A DNA stretch of 64,000 bases from Bacillota bacterium (GTDB taxonomy: Bacteria; Bacillota; Clostridia; Christensenellales; CAG-138). Below the pieces are notes generated by a model. The model was not told the origin of the DNA. It ran no database searches and saw only the letters and a list, made by a program, of their open reading frames with translations. Position numbers and translations under genes: made by a program. Positions 40,969-50,092 of this stretch are shown piece by piece (the first letter of the stretch is position 1; each line of letters opens with the position of its first letter). The stretch lies in the NCBI GenBank assembly GCA_023390655.1, contig JAEWCL010000015.1:122438-186437 (forward strand), in the 5' to 3' direction.

Positions 40969-41925
40969 TTACGCCTCCTTTGTGCGGGCCGGGCACAGCC
41001 TGAGGTTCTGCCCGGTCAGATGCAGGATACGCGAATCGTCCACGCTTACAAGGCGGGAAAAAATACGTTCCCCATAGCGTTCCTGCAGCTTTTCCGAAGT
41101 GAGATTGCTGGCAATTACGGTATGCAGCCCCGCGTTATGCCGTTCATTGAGGATGGAAAAGAGATATTCTATTGTAATGTTATTGATCATAGGTTCGGTG
41201 CCAAGGTCGTCCAGCAGCAGCAGCGGAACGGTCAGAAAAGGGCCGGCCACATCCGTATTCTGCCGGATACCTGCAAGCAATTGTTCCATCAGCGTGTATG
41301 CCGTCACCTTTTTGACGGCATGCCCCCGTGTGAGCACGCGCGCGGCGATGCTGTTGAGCAAGAATGTCTTCCCAAGCCCCGACGTACCCAAGAGCAGCAG
41401 GTTGCGCTTCAACGTATTGGGAAATTCCTCCGCATATCCTTCCGTAATACGGCGGGCCGCAAGCATCTGCTTACGCTGCGCTTCCGTTGGAAATACATCC
41501 GCATCGAAAGTTTCAAACGTCTCCCGTTCATCGATCTGCGAGGTCGCCCGCGCCTGTCCCAGCAGCTTTTTCTGCAGGCATGTGCACGGCGTGCGCTGTG
41601 GCGCGCCGGTATAGCCGGTATCCCTGCACAGTTTGCAGCGGTAGCGGAGCGTGAGGTAATCCTCCGGCAGCCCTACGGAAAACAGCAGGGCGCGCTCTTC
41701 TTCAAGCAGTTGTTCGAGGGTTTCGTTTGCGGCCTTTGTTGCTTCCCCAGCGTCCATGCCGTGCCGGATGGCCTCGCCTACGGATAACGCCGCAGCGCGC
41801 CTGCGCTCGGCAATGGACAAAAAGCCGGGGTGCAGCGTATACGCTTCCTCGGTTCTTTTCAGAAGCGCCGTACGTTCCTCGTTGCGGATACGCTCGTATT
41901 CGGCCTGCATCTGCGCGAGCGACAT
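40969..41925 (-). CDS. DnaC/DnaI-like ATP-binding helicase loader
   Basis: A 318-residue AAA+ protein. The N-terminal part has a Cys cluster (C-K-L-C-R-D-T-G-Y-T-G then C-T-C-L, about 93-113) that may bind zinc. The AAA core has Walker A G-T-S-G-L-G-K-T (about 181-188), Walker B L-L-L-L-D-D-L-G (about 233-240) and sensor-type I-A-S-N-L-T (about 271-276). This matches the replicative helicase loaders DnaC/DnaI; IstB-type transposon proteins share the fold but no transposase is present. It begins 1 base after the stop of the DnaD-domain gene, so both form a replication-initiation pair. Confidence 0.85.
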   Translation of the reverse strand: MSLAQMQAEYERIRNEERTALLKRTEEAYTLHPGFLSIAERRRAAALSVGEAIRHGMDAGEATKAANETLEQLLEEERALLFSVGLPEDYLTLRYRCKLCRDTGYTGAPQRTPCTCLQKKLLGQARATSQIDERETFETFDADVFPTEAQRKQMLAARRITEGYAEEFPNTLKRNLLLLGTSGLGKTFLLNSIAARVLTRGHAVKKVTAYTLMEQLLAGIRQNTDVAGPFLTVPLLLLDDLGTEPMINNITIEYLFSILNERHNAGLHTVIASNLTSEKLQERYGERIFSRLVSVDDSRILHLTGQNLRLCPARTKEA

Positions 41926-41926
41926 G

Positions 41927-43111
41927 TTATGCCTCCTCGTCCAAATTTACGAATATGTGGGCGATTTCCTCATCGGAATACACCTTCTGCGGGTAATCCA
42001 TGGCGTCCTTCTTACGCTTCTCCCTGGGCCGGTCTTCCCGCGCCGCAAGATATGCCTGCGCCTGCTCCATGGTGAGCGCGCCGTTGTCCTGAAGTTCTTT
42101 TAACAGCGTCCTGAGATACGCATAGGGGCGTTCCTTGCCCTGCGCACGGTCTGCCACAAGCAACAATACGTCCTTTGGCGCGCCTTCGAGCACATAGGTT
42201 GCGATCTGCGCGCGCTCAAGCGGACGCGCGGCGCGCCCCATACCCAAGGCTGTGAACACCTCGCGGGCCAATACGGCATCGGCATCCTCCGCCTCAAAGA
42301 GCGCGGTGATGGCCTCCGCTGTCACCGTACCTTCGCGGTGCAGCCGCTCTAATACGCCGTTGAGGTACTGAAAGCTTGGCCGCTCGGCCTTGGTAAGCGC
42401 CGGGCAGGCAGCCAGCACCGCATCGGGCGAAAATCCCCAGCCCTTGGTCCATTTTTCGTAAAGCTCCTGCTCGTCCCGCGTGGGACGGCGGCTTTTGTTC
42501 CAACGCTTCAATATGGCGGCGGCCCCGCTGGCCTTTTCTTCATAGGCTGCGGCGTATTCCTTTGCATCCTCAAGCGTGCGCACGCCTTCGGATGCCCACG
42601 CCCGGGCCACGGTATCCATATAATTGACATGTACACGCGCGCCCTTTTGGGACAGGCAGTGGGAGACAAGCTCCAGCACCGCTTCCTCCGTGAGCCCGTA
42701 TACCTCCACCCAGTCATACAGATACCTTAATTCCTGCGCGCGCAGCGTGCGCGGCGCAAACAGCTGCTGCGCCGCCTGCACAAGCTCGCCGTATTTTCCG
42801 GGAACGAGTATGGGCTCGCGCGGGCGCTCGGAGGGCGCTGTGTATTCCACCTCCAGCGGATCGGCGGATAATATCCGCATCAGTCCTTCCCGCTGCCAGT
42901 AGGCGCAGGCATCAAGCACTTCCTGCTCGCTCAGCCCAAGCGCCTCATGCATGGGTACGGCGGAAAAAGCGGGATAGCGGCAGAGCATCAGCCCATATAA
43001 ATAAACGCGCAGCTGCGTGCCGTCCGCAGCCGGCATATATTCGAGTAAAAACAGGTTATCCACCGGCGTCTGCTCTAACGGCAGCGCCTCTTTTGCAAAG
43101 CGAAACGGCAT
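41927..43111 (-). CDS. DnaD-domain primosome protein
   Basis: A 394-residue protein. Residues about 10-90 read as a winged-helix region (F-L-L-E-Y-M, then E-A-L-G-L-S-E-Q-E-V-L-D-A-C-A-Y-W as the DnaD/DnaB N-terminal type). DnaD/DnaB_2 modules follow, around 130-210 (L-R-Y-L-Y-D-W-V-E-V-Y-G-L and Y-M-D-T-V-A-R-A-W) and around 215-275 (W-N-K-S-R-R-P-T-R-D-E and Y-E-K-W-T-K-G-W-G-F). In Firmicutes such proteins load the helicase with DnaI-type loaders at origins and restart sites. The ATG at 43111 is preceded by GAAGGAG; longer frames have none. Confidence 0.8.
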   Translation of the reverse strand: MPFRFAKEALPLEQTPVDNLFLLEYMPAADGTQLRVYLYGLMLCRYPAFSAVPMHEALGLSEQEVLDACAYWQREGLMRILSADPLEVEYTAPSERPREPILVPGKYGELVQAAQQLFAPRTLRAQELRYLYDWVEVYGLTEEAVLELVSHCLSQKGARVHVNYMDTVARAWASEGVRTLEDAKEYAAAYEEKASGAAAILKRWNKSRRPTRDEQELYEKWTKGWGFSPDAVLAACPALTKAERPSFQYLNGVLERLHREGTVTAEAITALFEAEDADAVLAREVFTALGMGRAARPLERAQIATYVLEGAPKDVLLLVADRAQGKERPYAYLRTLLKELQDNGALTMEQAQAYLAAREDRPREKRKKDAMDYPQKVYSDEEIAHIFVNLDEEA

Positions 43112-43295
43112 AGGTTCTCCTTCGGCGGCAAATGACATCTTATTATAGCACATCAATTTCGCCATATCACCCCGCCCAGCCGCGAGACAACGGCCCTGCC
43201 AATAAAAAAAAGCGGTGTTCTGCCGTTTTTTGCGCCCAAAGCGCAAATTCTTATCGTCATAAATCCAAATGCTGCATATACATAAGGAGCAAGTC

Positions 43296-43364
43296 ATGTT
43301 TTTGCGCCGTTGGTGCGCCATCCCGTTGCATACCGGCAATGGAAATACCAGTGCTGCCGGATGA
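43296..43364 (+). CDS. Possible 22-codon ORF upstream of the proline-rich protein gene
   Basis: ATG at 43296 with AAGGAG 6 bases upstream, TGA at 43362-43364. The peptide is Arg/Trp/Cys/Gly-rich and of unknown use. It could be a leader peptide or a chance reading frame. Confidence 0.25.
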   Translation: MFLRRWCAIPLHTGNGNTSAAG

Positions 43365-43402
43365 TCATAATCGGCTGATTGTCATGTCATAGGAGGTAGG
43401 GT

Positions 43403-46400
43403 ATGGAACAAGGCGTAGTAATGATACCTATGTACCATTCCAATGGAACGCACTGCGGCCTCGCGCGGATCCGGTACATGGGGAACTTTGCGCTGGTGGA
43501 CGTGCGCTGGAGCGGAAGGCCGCGCAACAATCTGGAGTTGATCGTACTTACAGAAGACGGTCCGCGCTCTGTGCGAGACGGCAGGGTAGCCATCAATCCC
43601 AACAGGCGCATATACGGCATTGCCGCGTTGGACAGCGACGGCAATTGCGTCTGCTGCGGCGCCGTACGCGGAGAAGAGCGGGCCTTTGCGCAGGCCATGC
43701 TTTTGTTGCGGCTGGGCTTCCCCATAAGGCCCCCAAGGCCGGAGCCCCCGAGGCCCGAACCGCCAAGGCCCCCCAGACCCGAGCCTCCCCCGGGCCCGAG
43801 GCCGCCGAGGCCGGAACCGCCAAGACCCCCGAGACCCGAGCCGCCAAGGCCGAGACCCCCAAGGCCGGAACCCTCTCCGGGTCCGAGGCCGCCGAGGCCC
43901 AGGCCGCCGTTCGGCTCTCCGGGCCGCCGGATGATGGCCGATGCGGAGTATTTTGATGCAAGAGAAGTCTCCGAATTTCTGCCCTCTCCCGCGGTCAATC
44001 TCGATACGGCGGTGGAACGCGTATCCGCCGCAACAAACAACGCAGCTGACATCCAACCCTTTGGCCCGGATGTCATGCCCATCACGTCCGAGCAGGCGGA
44101 AGCCCTTCTGCGTGAAGGATCGCAGGAAGACCTTAGCATCCCCGGTATGACCGAACCGATAGCGCCCGTACGGCCGCAGGGATATATCTATGACAGTCTG
44201 ACGGCGGAGCCGGCCCAATTGACGATGTCCACACCGGCAGGCGCTGCAGAAGCCATACAGCCTGCGCCCGAAATGGAGGCGCGCGCCACGTTTCTGGAGC
44301 GCACCGCGCCGCCCGCACAAAGAACCAGACCGTTAAAGGAACAGCCTGCAGCGCCTATGCCGGCGCCGCCCGCGCGTACTCCTGCAACGCCCACAGCGCC
44401 CGGGGCTTCCGGGAAGTTTGCCCCTTATACGCCGCCTGCGCCTGTACCTGCGCCCACGCGTACTCCCATAGCGCCCGCAGCACCCACAGCGCCCGGGACC
44501 TCCGGGAAGTTTGCCCCCTATACGCCGCCTGCGCCAGCGCGCGTACCTGCACCTGCACCAGCCGCGCCAAAACCCTCCGGCAAATTTGCACCGTACGTGC
44601 CCACAGCGCCCACAGCACCTGCGGCACCCGCCCAGCCTGCGCCCACGGCACCCGCCAGACCTGCGCCCGTAGTTCCCACTGCACCCATCCAGCCTGCGCC
44701 CACGGCACCTCCACGGCCCGCACCTACCGCGCCCGCGGCGCCTCCACGGCCCGTGCCTACCGCGCCCACGGCGCCCGCACGGCCCGCACCTACCGCGCCC
44801 ACGGCGCCTCCACGACCCGCGCCTGCTGCACCCACAGCGCCCGCCAGGCCTGCTCCCATAGCACCTACGGCACCTGCGCGGCCCGCGCCTGCGGTACCCG
44901 CCCGGCCCGCGCCCATAGCTCCGGTCAAAGTGCCCTGCCCGGGGATGGGAGAAAATATTGTGCAGCCTGCAGACCGCTGCGGCGAGAACGCGCCTGAACG
45001 CCAGAACGCCTGTGAGCCGCAGCAAAACATTTGTGGACAGCGCACCGAAGGGCGGCGGCCCAGATGCGACACGACGCAAGATATCTGCCGTACGCATATG
45101 CCCTCCACACCATGCGGCGAGTGCTTTGCCGCAGTTTCCTGGGAGGATGATGGGGATGCAGGCATTCCCGCCAACGCGCGGCCTTATGTTGCACCTCAGC
45201 TGCAGCAATTGCCCACCGCGGCACAGCCCGGGACCGGCGCGATGCCGCAGGCGCCCTCCATGCAACCTACCGTTCGGCCTCCCATACAAACGGCGCAGCC
45301 CGGAACCGCGCCACAGATAAATATGAGCGCACAACCGGGTATGGGGACGATACCGCCGTTGCCATCAATGCAGTCCGGTAGTAATAATGTGGCTGTACCG
45401 CAGACCCCCTCCATGCAGCCAACCGTCCGGCCTCCCTTGCAGGCGACGCAGCCCGGAACCGCGCCACAGGCAAATATGAGCGCACAACCGGGTATGGGGA
45501 CGATACCGCCGTTGCCATCAATGCAGCCCGGTAATGGGATGATGCCGCAGGCGCCCTTCAGGCAGCCTACCGTCCGACCTCCCGCGCAGGCTGCGCAGCC
45601 CAATGCAGCGATGCCGCAGCCGGGTATGGGCACGATGCCCATGCAGCCCGGCATGGGGACGATGCCGCAGGTACCCTCCATGCAACCCACCGTCCGCCCT
45701 CCCGCGCAGGCTGCGCAGCCCAATGCAGCGATGCCGCTGCCGGGTATGGGCACGATGCCCATGCAGCCCGGCATGGGGACGATGCCGCAGACTCCTTCCA
45801 TGCAGCCCACCGTCCGGCCTCCCGCGCAGGCTGCGCAGCCCGGGACCACGCCGCAGGCGAATATGGGCGCACAGCCGGGCATGGGGACGATACCAGCGTT
45901 TCCGCCGATGCAGCCCGGTATGGGTACAATACCGCAGATACCGTCCACGCCGCCTGCAATGATCCCGCCTTCTCCCGCCACGCAGCCCGAGTTCGGTACG
46001 CCGATGCAGCCGAATAGCGGTGCCGGCGCGGTGCCGCAGCCGCCTTCTACCCAGCCCATGCCGCGTCCGCAGCAGCAGGGTACCGGCATGCAGAGCGGGC
46101 AGGGCGCGATGCGTCCTCCTACCATACAGGTGCCTGAGATTATGCAACCGATGCTGCCGTCTGATGATGATCAGACGCCCACCGCCAGGCAGCCCGGCAG
46201 AGGGAACCAGCAGCAACCGATGTCCCCCGCCAACAGCGCGGCGCTGCAGCAGATTTTGCAGCAGGCAAGCGAGATTTTCCCCGGGCAGGATATGGCCGGC
46301 AATGCCGTCCCCGCTTCCGCAGCCGCCCCGCAGCCCACTGCACGCGTTGCACAAACCAGCGAGGACTGGCAACGTGAGGTAGACGCCCTCCTGCGGGACA

Positions 46401-46702
46401 ATACGCCCGAAGCGCCAAGCGCCGAAGTCGCCGCGCCCTCACCCGGCGGACGGCGGCAAAGCACCGCAAATCCCTTCCCCGGCCAGTTCCCGGATTCCGA
46501 GTGGGTGCGCATTGATCCTCCCAACGGCGAAGGCTATTTCTATGAAGGGCATATGCGGCGCGGCAATGACCGTTTCTGCGTCACCGCAGTCCCGGGAGAA
46601 TACCGTCCCGTTCCCCCGCGCCACCTGCAGGGGCAGGGATTTGGGCGCTACATCCCCTCGCGCAGCGGCGGATGCTGGGTCCGCATCCAGAAAGAACGTT
46701 AA
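43403..46702 (+). CDS. Large proline-rich repeat protein with conserved terminal domains
   Basis: A 1,099-residue protein that I cannot assign to a known family. Residues 1-105 form a compact non-repetitive domain (M-Y-H-S-N-G-T-H-C, W-S-G-R-P-R-N-N-L-E, then V-C-C-G-A-V). Residues 107-173 are P-P-R-P-E repeats. Residues 290-510 are Ala/Pro/Thr-rich with three S-G-K-F-A-P-Y repeats. Residues 511-576 are Cys-rich (10 Cys). Residues 603-870 consist of imperfect 40-residue units with Q-P-G-M-G-T-M/I-P and Q-P-T-V-R-P-P. The end (1030-1099) is a second folded domain, with D-S-E-W-V-R-I, V-P-G-E-Y-R-P-V-P-P and G-C-W-V-R-I. No signal peptide is visible. AGGAGG precedes the ATG. A structural spore-coat or surface role is a guess. 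Confidence 0.8.
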   Translation: MEQGVVMIPMYHSNGTHCGLARIRYMGNFALVDVRWSGRPRNNLELIVLTEDGPRSVRDGRVAINPNRRIYGIAALDSDGNCVCCGAVRGEERAFAQAMLLLRLGFPIRPPRPEPPRPEPPRPPRPEPPPGPRPPRPEPPRPPRPEPPRPRPPRPEPSPGPRPPRPRPPFGSPGRRMMADAEYFDAREVSEFLPSPAVNLDTAVERVSAATNNAADIQPFGPDVMPITSEQAEALLREGSQEDLSIPGMTEPIAPVRPQGYIYDSLTAEPAQLTMSTPAGAAEAIQPAPEMEARATFLERTAPPAQRTRPLKEQPAAPMPAPPARTPATPTAPGASGKFAPYTPPAPVPAPTRTPIAPAAPTAPGTSGKFAPYTPPAPARVPAPAPAAPKPSGKFAPYVPTAPTAPAAPAQPAPTAPARPAPVVPTAPIQPAPTAPPRPAPTAPAAPPRPVPTAPTAPARPAPTAPTAPPRPAPAAPTAPARPAPIAPTAPARPAPAVPARPAPIAPVKVPCPGMGENIVQPADRCGENAPERQNACEPQQNICGQRTEGRRPRCDTTQDICRTHMPSTPCGECFAAVSWEDDGDAGIPANARPYVAPQLQQLPTAAQPGTGAMPQAPSMQPTVRPPIQTAQPGTAPQINMSAQPGMGTIPPLPSMQSGSNNVAVPQTPSMQPTVRPPLQATQPGTAPQANMSAQPGMGTIPPLPSMQPGNGMMPQAPFRQPTVRPPAQAAQPNAAMPQPGMGTMPMQPGMGTMPQVPSMQPTVRPPAQAAQPNAAMPLPGMGTMPMQPGMGTMPQTPSMQPTVRPPAQAAQPGTTPQANMGAQPGMGTIPAFPPMQPGMGTIPQIPSTPPAMIPPSPATQPEFGTPMQPNSGAGAVPQPPSTQPMPRPQQQGTGMQSGQGAMRPPTIQVPEIMQPMLPSDDDQTPTARQPGRGNQQQPMSPANSAALQQILQQASEIFPGQDMAGNAVPASAAAPQPTARVAQTSEDWQREVDALLRDNTPEAPSAEVAAPSPGGRRQSTANPFPGQFPDSEWVRIDPPNGEGYFYEGHMRRGNDRFCVTAVPGEYRPVPPRHLQGQGFGRYIPSRSGGCWVRIQKER
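45210..46010. repeat. Imperfect tandem repeat (about 120 bp) in the proline-rich protein gene
   Basis: Repeated CAGCCCGG, CCGGGTATGGG and CAACCCACCGTCCG modules encode Q-P-G-M-G-T and M-Q-P-T-V-R-P-P. Two adjacent 120-bp copies (about 45570-45810) are almost identical. Confidence 0.85.
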
Positions 46703-46710
46703 CCAGCCTG

Positions 46711-46752
46711 CAAAAAAGCGGCTTTGCGCTGTGCGCAAAGCCGCCTTTTTTG
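46711..46752 (+). terminator. Terminator of the proline-rich protein gene
   Basis: AAAAAAGCGGCTTTGCGC pairs with GCGCAAAGCCGCCTTTTTT (one bulge), loop TGT. Works for the convergent hydrogenase-like gene too. Confidence 0.9.
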
Positions 46753-46764
46753 TTGATCCGGGCC

Positions 46765-48018
46765 TTACGAAAAATCTCTCGTAAAGATATCGCTGTGCTC
46801 CAGAAGGCTCTCCACCGTATCAAACCCAAGGCGGTGCAAAAGCTCAATCACATACGGATTCTCTACGGGCGTCTGATAGAGTGCCTCGTTGCCGTACGCG
46901 TACACATTTTTTCGCCCCTCTTCCTTGGGAATCAAAATTTTCGGCCCGCCGACGCAGCCGCCTACACAGCCCATGCCTTCAATAAAGTTTGCGGTGATCT
47001 TGCCGCTCAACACATCATTGAGCATGGCTTTGCACGCGGGCACGCCGTCTGCCTGCGCGGCGCGTACAGTAATGTGGCGGTTGGGGTTCAGGCGCTCCAC
47101 GGTTTTCTGCACCGCCTCGCTCACACCGCCCGTGCTTGCATAAATACGGCCCGTGCGTGAGGAATGGTCCCGTTCATCCTCTTCCATGTCGGCAGGGTTG
47201 ATGTCCGCAAAATCGAAAATATCCCGGATTTCGTGGAACGTGAGCACAAAATCCGTGGAGGCGGAAACGTCCTTTTCCCGCGCTTCCGCCTTTTTGGCGA
47301 TACATGGGCCGATGAACACGGTGAGCGCATCGGGATAGAGCGCCTTGATGGCGCGGCCGCACGCTGCCATCGGCGATACCGCGCCCGGCACATGCGGCAT
47401 AAGCGTATGGTACACCTTGCGGATCATGGCGATCCACATCGGGCAGCAGCAGCTGGTCAGCTGGTAATCCTCTTCGGTGAGAATATTCTTATCAAACTCC
47501 AGCGCCTCTTTGAGTGTGAGGATATCCGCAAACAGCGCAACCTCCACCATGCCGGTAAACCCCAGCTGCTTGAATGCGGCGCGAAGCTTGCCCGGGGTGA
47601 CGTCGCTTGTGAACTGGTTGGTGAACGCGGGGGCGATCATGGCGTACACCGGCGCTTTCGCGCTGTGGATGGCCGCAAGCGTGGGCAGGATATCCTTACT
47701 CTCCGTCAGCTTTTTTGCGCGGCAGCTGCCGATACACTCCGCGCACCCCACGCAAAGATCGGCGTTGATGGCGATATTGCCGCTTGGATCGCGGTAAAGC
47801 GCGTCAAACAGGCATTTGGCCGCGCAGGCCGCCTGCTCGCTTTCAGAGCATACGCATTCGCCGATGCGCATGACAGGCGCGTGCTTCTTCGGGTTCAGCA
47901 GGCAATCCAGATGATGCGGGTCAAATTCGTCGTGCTTGAGGCGCTCGAGTTCCTCCTCCAAATGATGCTCTACGGAAGCCTTTACCAATCGTTCATACAG
48001 CTGGGTAAATGTCGTCAT
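46765..48018 (-). CDS. [FeFe]-hydrogenase-like protein with ferredoxin domain (group B-like motifs)
   Basis: A 417-residue monomer. Residues about 50-110 carry Cys motifs: a non-standard C-V-C-S-E-S-E-Q-A-A-C-A-A-K-C cluster and a 4Fe-4S motif C-V-G-C-A-E-C-I-G-S-C. The H-cluster domain has L1 T-S-C-C-C-P-M-W (near 186), L2 I-G-P-C-I-A-K-K-A-E-A and L3 E-G-M-G-C-V-G-G-C-V-G-G-P-K. These fit group B rather than the classical group A signatures. Group B enzymes are widespread in clostridia but their role is not settled (fermentative H2 or sensing). No hydE/F/G maturase is in the window. The ATG at 48018 is used, with GGAGG 11 bases upstream; an ATG at 48036 overlaps that site. Confidence 0.85.
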   Translation of the reverse strand: MTTFTQLYERLVKASVEHHLEEELERLKHDEFDPHHLDCLLNPKKHAPVMRIGECVCSESEQAACAAKCLFDALYRDPSGNIAINADLCVGCAECIGSCRAKKLTESKDILPTLAAIHSAKAPVYAMIAPAFTNQFTSDVTPGKLRAAFKQLGFTGMVEVALFADILTLKEALEFDKNILTEEDYQLTSCCCPMWIAMIRKVYHTLMPHVPGAVSPMAACGRAIKALYPDALTVFIGPCIAKKAEAREKDVSASTDFVLTFHEIRDIFDFADINPADMEEDERDHSSRTGRIYASTGGVSEAVQKTVERLNPNRHITVRAAQADGVPACKAMLNDVLSGKITANFIEGMGCVGGCVGGPKILIPKEEGRKNVYAYGNEALYQTPVENPYVIELLHRLGFDTVESLLEHSDIFTRDFS

Positions 48019-48142
48019 CCCGTGCCGATCCTCCATGCAAATTACTGTTGCAGGCGCAACCTGTTTTCATCACGATTATACCATATTCTTCCCGGACAGG
48101 GACGCGCCTTTCCCGCTCAGATCGCAAATCCGCCGCCATCCT

Positions 48143-48171
48143 TTGCCGCAACGCACTGCGCCTGTTATACT
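48143..48171 (+). promoter_or_regulatory. Promoter of the methyltransferase gene
   Basis: TTGCCG (48143-48148), 17 bp, TATACT (48166-48171). An ATG at 48181 would be leaderless, which supports the later start at 48211. Confidence 0.55.
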
Positions 48172-48210
48172 GTTTCCAGTATGCGTAAAAAGAAAGCGGG
48201 CAAGACAACC

Positions 48211-48945
48211 ATGAAGCAGAATAAATACGACGATCCGGCCTTTTTTATCAAGTATGCCGAGATGCCGCGTTCCCGGGACGGCCTCAAAAGCGCCGGGGAA
48301 TGGCCGGAGCTTGAAAAGCTGCTTCCCCCGTTTTCCGGAATGCGGGTACTTGACCTTGGCTGCGGATATGGCTGGCACTGCATCTATGCGCTTGAACACG
48401 GCGCGGCGTCCGTCACCGGCGTTGACCTGTCGGAAAAAATGCTCGCCGTCGCGCGGGAAAAGACGGCTTCCCCAAATGTCACCTACCTGCAAACGGCAAT
48501 TGAGGATGCGGATTTTGCCGCCGATTCCTTTGACGCAGTGATCAGCTCCCTTGCCTTTCACTACGTTTGGGATTTTGAAGCGCTGTGTAGAAACGTCTCC
48601 CGGTGGCTCAAGCCCAGAGGCCGCTTCGTGTTCTCCGTAGAACACCCGGTGTTTACCGCGGAAGGCAGCCAGACCTGGGTGGAGGATGAAACGGGCGCCC
48701 ACCGCCATTGGCCGGTGGACCGCTACTTTATGGAAGGCCCGCGGGAAAGCGTGTTTTTAGGCGAGCGCGTTATAAAATACCACAGGACCATTACCGGATA
48801 TCTCGAGGCGCTGCTGCAGAACGGCTTTCTCCTCAACGCCCTGGTGGAGCCGAAACCGCCCGACGCATTTCTTTCCATCCCCGGCATGGCGGACGAGCTG
48901 CGCCGCCCGATGATGATGCTGTTTTCCTGCATAAAACAGGCATAG
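48211..48945 (+). CDS. SAM-dependent class I methyltransferase
   Basis: A 244-residue Methyltransf_11/25-type enzyme. Motif I V-L-D-L-G-C-G-Y-G-W-H (about 48-58) binds AdoMet; G-V-D-L-S-E-K-M-L (about 75-83) is motif post-I; the D-A-V-I-S-S-L-A-F-H-Y-V segment (about 111-122) is motif II. The substrate is unknown; the C-terminal part has a fixed F-S-V-E-H-P-V-F-T stretch, seen in many bacterial homologues. The start at 48211 is a compromise: the ATG at 48181 would lie about 10 bases from the -10 box. Confidence 0.85.
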   Translation: MKQNKYDDPAFFIKYAEMPRSRDGLKSAGEWPELEKLLPPFSGMRVLDLGCGYGWHCIYALEHGAASVTGVDLSEKMLAVAREKTASPNVTYLQTAIEDADFAADSFDAVISSLAFHYVWDFEALCRNVSRWLKPRGRFVFSVEHPVFTAEGSQTWVEDETGAHRHWPVDRYFMEGPRESVFLGERVIKYHRTITGYLEALLQNGFLLNALVEPKPPDAFLSIPGMADELRRPMMMLFSCIKQA

Positions 48946-49003
48946 GTCCCGCGCCGCTTCCCCAGCATATGCGGGATCGCAGTGGCATACAAAAAAACGG
49001 CGG

Positions 49004-49032
49004 TTGACAGGACTGCCGTGATTTGTTATGTA
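49004..49032 (+). promoter_or_regulatory. Promoter of the AEC transporter gene
   Basis: Consensus TTGACA (49004-49009), 17 bp, TATGTA (49027-49032); an overlapping TATACT lies 5 bp further. Confidence 0.6.
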
Positions 49033-49100
49033 TGTATACTGAAGCGCCGTTTTTTGCATATGCATAATGACGCAAATACACGCAGAAAAGAAAAAACGGT

Positions 49101-50027
49101 ATGCTGGAACAAATGCTGGCGATTGCCTCACAGGTCGTTATCTTATTCATATTGATCGGCGTGGGTTTTGCATGCGGCAAGACCAAGTTGTTTAATGACG
49201 ACTCCATCTCCGGGCTGACCGCGTTTATGCTCAACATCGTCACCCCCGCGGCCATTATCGATTCATTCTGCCGGGAATTCCGGCCGGAGCTGCTGCGCGG
49301 CCTGCTGCTGGTGTTGGGCGCAGCGCTCTTTGTGCATATTCTGGGCATCGTGTTGGGCCGCCTTCTCATACGGGATAAGAACGTATCCGCAGAGCGCATG
49401 CTCCGGTTCGGCGCGGTGTTCAGCAACTGCGGCTATATGGGGTTACCGTTGCTCAATGCGGTGGTTGGCAGCATCGGCGTGTTCTACGGCGCGGGATATA
49501 TCGTTATTTTTACGCTGATGGCCTGGACATACGGGCTTGTGGCCGTGAGCGGCGATAAGCGCGAGATTTCTTTGAAAAAACTCGTCACGAACCCGGGCAT
49601 CATCGGCTCCGTCGCGGGGCTTGTGATTTTCCTGTGCTCCGTGAACCTGCCGGAGGTCGTGTACGCGCCCATCCATTATCTCGGCGCGCTCAATACGCCT
49701 GTCCCCATGGTCATCGTAGGGTATCACCTTTCCAAAGCCGACCTGAAGGCCATGTGGAAAAAAGCGTCTTACTATATGGCGTCCTTCGTGCGGCTGATTT
49801 TGATCCCGCTTGTTACATTCGGCGTGCTCTACGTTGCGGGCATGCGCGGGGAACTGCTGGTCAGCTGCATCCTGAGCGCAAGCGCGCCAAGCGCCGCGCT
49901 TGTCACCATGTTTGCCGTGCGCTACAAACAGGATACCCAGGCGGCCTCCTCCATGATTTCCATGTCGACACTATTGTCGCTCATCACGCTGCCGCTGATC
50001 ATCGGGCTTGTACAGTATTTTAGCTGA
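49101..50027 (+). CDS. AEC-family transporter (auxin-efflux-carrier/malate permease type)
   Basis: A 308-residue membrane protein with about ten helices. The first half has G-V-G-F-A-C-G-K and N-I-V-T-P-A-A-I-I-D-S-F, the crossing-helix Pro motif; N-C-G-Y-M-G-L-P-L-L-N-A (about 111-122) is the classical family signature. Related proteins (MleP, MdcF) move malate or other dicarboxylates. Substrate unknown. Followed by a shared terminator with DegV. Confidence 0.88.
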   Translation: MLEQMLAIASQVVILFILIGVGFACGKTKLFNDDSISGLTAFMLNIVTPAAIIDSFCREFRPELLRGLLLVLGAALFVHILGIVLGRLLIRDKNVSAERMLRFGAVFSNCGYMGLPLLNAVVGSIGVFYGAGYIVIFTLMAWTYGLVAVSGDKREISLKKLVTNPGIIGSVAGLVIFLCSVNLPEVVYAPIHYLGALNTPVPMVIVGYHLSKADLKAMWKKASYYMASFVRLILIPLVTFGVLYVAGMRGELLVSCILSASAPSAALVTMFAVRYKQDTQAASSMISMSTLLSLITLPLIIGLVQYFS

Positions 50028-50050
50028 CCGGCCGACAACTCAAGGATAGA

Positions 50051-50084
50051 ACAAAGCGGCATGGAATACTCCATGCCGCTTTGT
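50051..50084 (+). terminator. Bidirectional terminator between the AEC transporter and DegV genes
   Basis: A 15-bp stem ACAAAGCGGCATGGA / TCCATGCCGCTTTGT, loop of four, followed by TGTTTTT on the plus strand. Confidence 0.9.
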
Positions 50085-50092
50085 TGTTTTTA

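Noticed and set aside
40969..41925. IstB transposition helper
   Set aside because: No transposase or inverted repeats nearby; the neighbour is a DnaD-domain gene, which fits a replication loader.
43203..43230. Terminator upstream of the proline-rich protein gene
   Set aside because: Only a three-base GC stem with A and T runs; no transcript would end there.
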